Part shown: positions 63,726 to 64,000 of the stretch, one piece after another
Layout: the number at the start of each line of letters is the position of its first letter
Numbering within the stretch: the first letter of the stretch is position 1
NCBI GenBank assembly: GCA_031539345.1
Contig: JAVKMO010000030.1
Coordinates: 12,126-76,125 of the forward strand
Length of the DNA: 64,000 bases
Direction of reading: 5' to 3'
DNA from: JAVKMO01 sp031539345
GTDB taxonomy: Bacteria; Bacteroidota; Bacteroidia; Chitinophagales; Chitinophagaceae
Position numbers and translations under genes: made by a program
Notes under the pieces: generated by a model
What the model was told of the DNA's origin: nothing
Databases searched by the model: none
Seen by the model: the letters and a program-made list of their open reading frames with translations, nothing else

Positions 63726-63889
63726 AACCAAAAAACAACAAAGAGTTTGTAAAGGCAAAGAAATGGGCAATCAAAAATTTAACAAACACAGAGGTTTATG
63801 TGCCTTTACTAAAGGCTAACCTTCTTTTTACGAAAGAGGGTATAAATCATGGCTTGTACTATAAGAATTCTTTGCAAAACCTATTGTAA
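63722..63889 (+). CDS. Small ORF, possibly the truncated start of a phage/mobile-element accessory protein
   Basis: ATG 63722 to TAA 63887-63889 encodes 55 residues (MKPKNNKEFVKAKKWAIKNL, then NTEVYVPLLKANLLFTKEGI, then NHGLYYKN). The segment ending LLFTKEGINHGLYYKN resembles the start of small domains seen in large phage and conjugative-element proteins, where a T-G-I-x-I-x-F-x-x-x-G-I-x-H pattern recurs. The ORF ends abruptly and may be a remnant. The match is impressionistic. Confidence 0.4.
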   Translation: MKPKNNKEFVKAKKWAIKNLTNTEVYVPLLKANLLFTKEGINHGLYYKNSLQNLL

Positions 63890-63923
63890 AGAAATAAAAT
63901 AATTTTGTAAGAAAAAATATTGT

Positions 63924-64000
63924 ATGAAAAAAGCGATGACCTTTTCAGATGTTTTATTGTTTAGTAACCCGAATAGAAAGCGGAGTAAAACGTACTACAA
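63924..64000 (+). CDS. Start of an ORF cut by the window end
   Basis: ATG 63924 opens a frame (MKKAMTFSDVLLFSNPNRKR and onward) that is still open at the last base. Too little is visible to name it. It follows the 55-residue ORF by 34 bases in the same direction. Confidence 0.35.
   Translation, partial: MKKAMTFSDVLLFSNPNRKRSKTYY

Larger units (their letters stand above)
61379..64000 (+). mobile_element. Left part of a tRNA-Ser-associated integrative element (continues past the window)
   Basis: Directly after tRNA-Ser(GCU) come inverted repeats, a tyrosine recombinase gene, then a run of small genes of accessory character: DUF5618, a short helix-turn-helix protein, a small hydrophobic protein and broken remnants. 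No housekeeping gene follows. This is the standard layout of genomic islands or integrative elements inserted at a tRNA 3' end. The right boundary and the duplicated attachment site would lie outside the window, so the extent is a minimum. The left boundary is placed at the tRNA gene itself. Confidence 0.65.

Noticed and set aside
1..64000. CRISPR arrays, transposases or insertion sequences
   Set aside because: No regularly spaced direct repeats, cas genes, transposase frames or flanking inverted repeats were found; the only mobile signal is the tRNA-Ser integrase region.

Overview
The window is AT-rich, densely packed chromosomal DNA from a member of the Bacteroidota, most likely a Chitinophagales/Sphingobacteriales-type bacterium. 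The signs are a TonB-dependent receptor with a surface beta-propeller lipoprotein, a Porin_10-type porin, DUF4295 next to rpmG-rpmB, a DUF2480 protein, a short NusA, fused carotenoid lycopene cyclase, few Shine-Dalgarno sequences, and promoters of the TTTG / TAnnTTTG type. The assignment is inferred from gene families; no rRNA gene is present to confirm it.

Layout. 1-9.4 kb: the end of an unidentified gene, then a leftward block with a lipoprotein, DoxX, aspS, a sugar-nucleotide epimerase, tRNA-Ser(GGA), lgt, folA, an EnvC-like protein and an MFS transporter. 9.5-19 kb: rightward ribF-recN, then an alpha-glucan block (glgB, GH57/DUF3536, GH31). 19-34.4 kb: branched-chain amino acid genes ilvB, ilvC and ilvD, scattered on both strands among DUF502-tamB, trxA, DUF2480, rlmH and suhB, followed by leftward rimP-nusA with a terminator-like hairpin in its leader. 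34.6-41.6 kb: a tight carotenoid/photoprotection operon: MarR regulator, crtI, crtB, an unknown protein, an SRPBCC protein, crtZ, a fused lycopene cyclase, photolyase and idi. Zeaxanthin is the predicted end product. 41.7-50.7 kb: aldo/keto reductase, a secreted M28-fold protein that has lost its metal ligands, rodA, an MBL hydrolase, an isolated hisF and a porin. 50.7-55.8 kb: fabI, DUF4295-rpmG-rpmB, and a vitamin B12 uptake unit (cobalamin riboswitch, btuB, btuG-like lipoprotein). 55.8-61.4 kb: a single reading frame joining FolK to RnpA, then yidD, an orphan response regulator, an FKBP isomerase, queG and dnaA. 61.4 kb to the end: tRNA-Ser(GCU) followed at once by a tyrosine integrase and small accessory genes, which looks like the left end of an integrated element running past the window.

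The observations most worth following up are the FolK-RnpA fusion, the M28 pseudopeptidase next to RodA, the rimP-nusA leader hairpin, the two unassigned proteins in the carotenoid operon with palindromes upstream of its MarR gene, the riboswitch-btuB-btuG unit, a structured GC-rich island after idi, and the tRNA-Ser element. No CRISPR array, insertion sequence, rRNA operon or clear oriC was seen. Starts were moved inward where the longest reading frame began at TTG or ran into a neighbouring gene.
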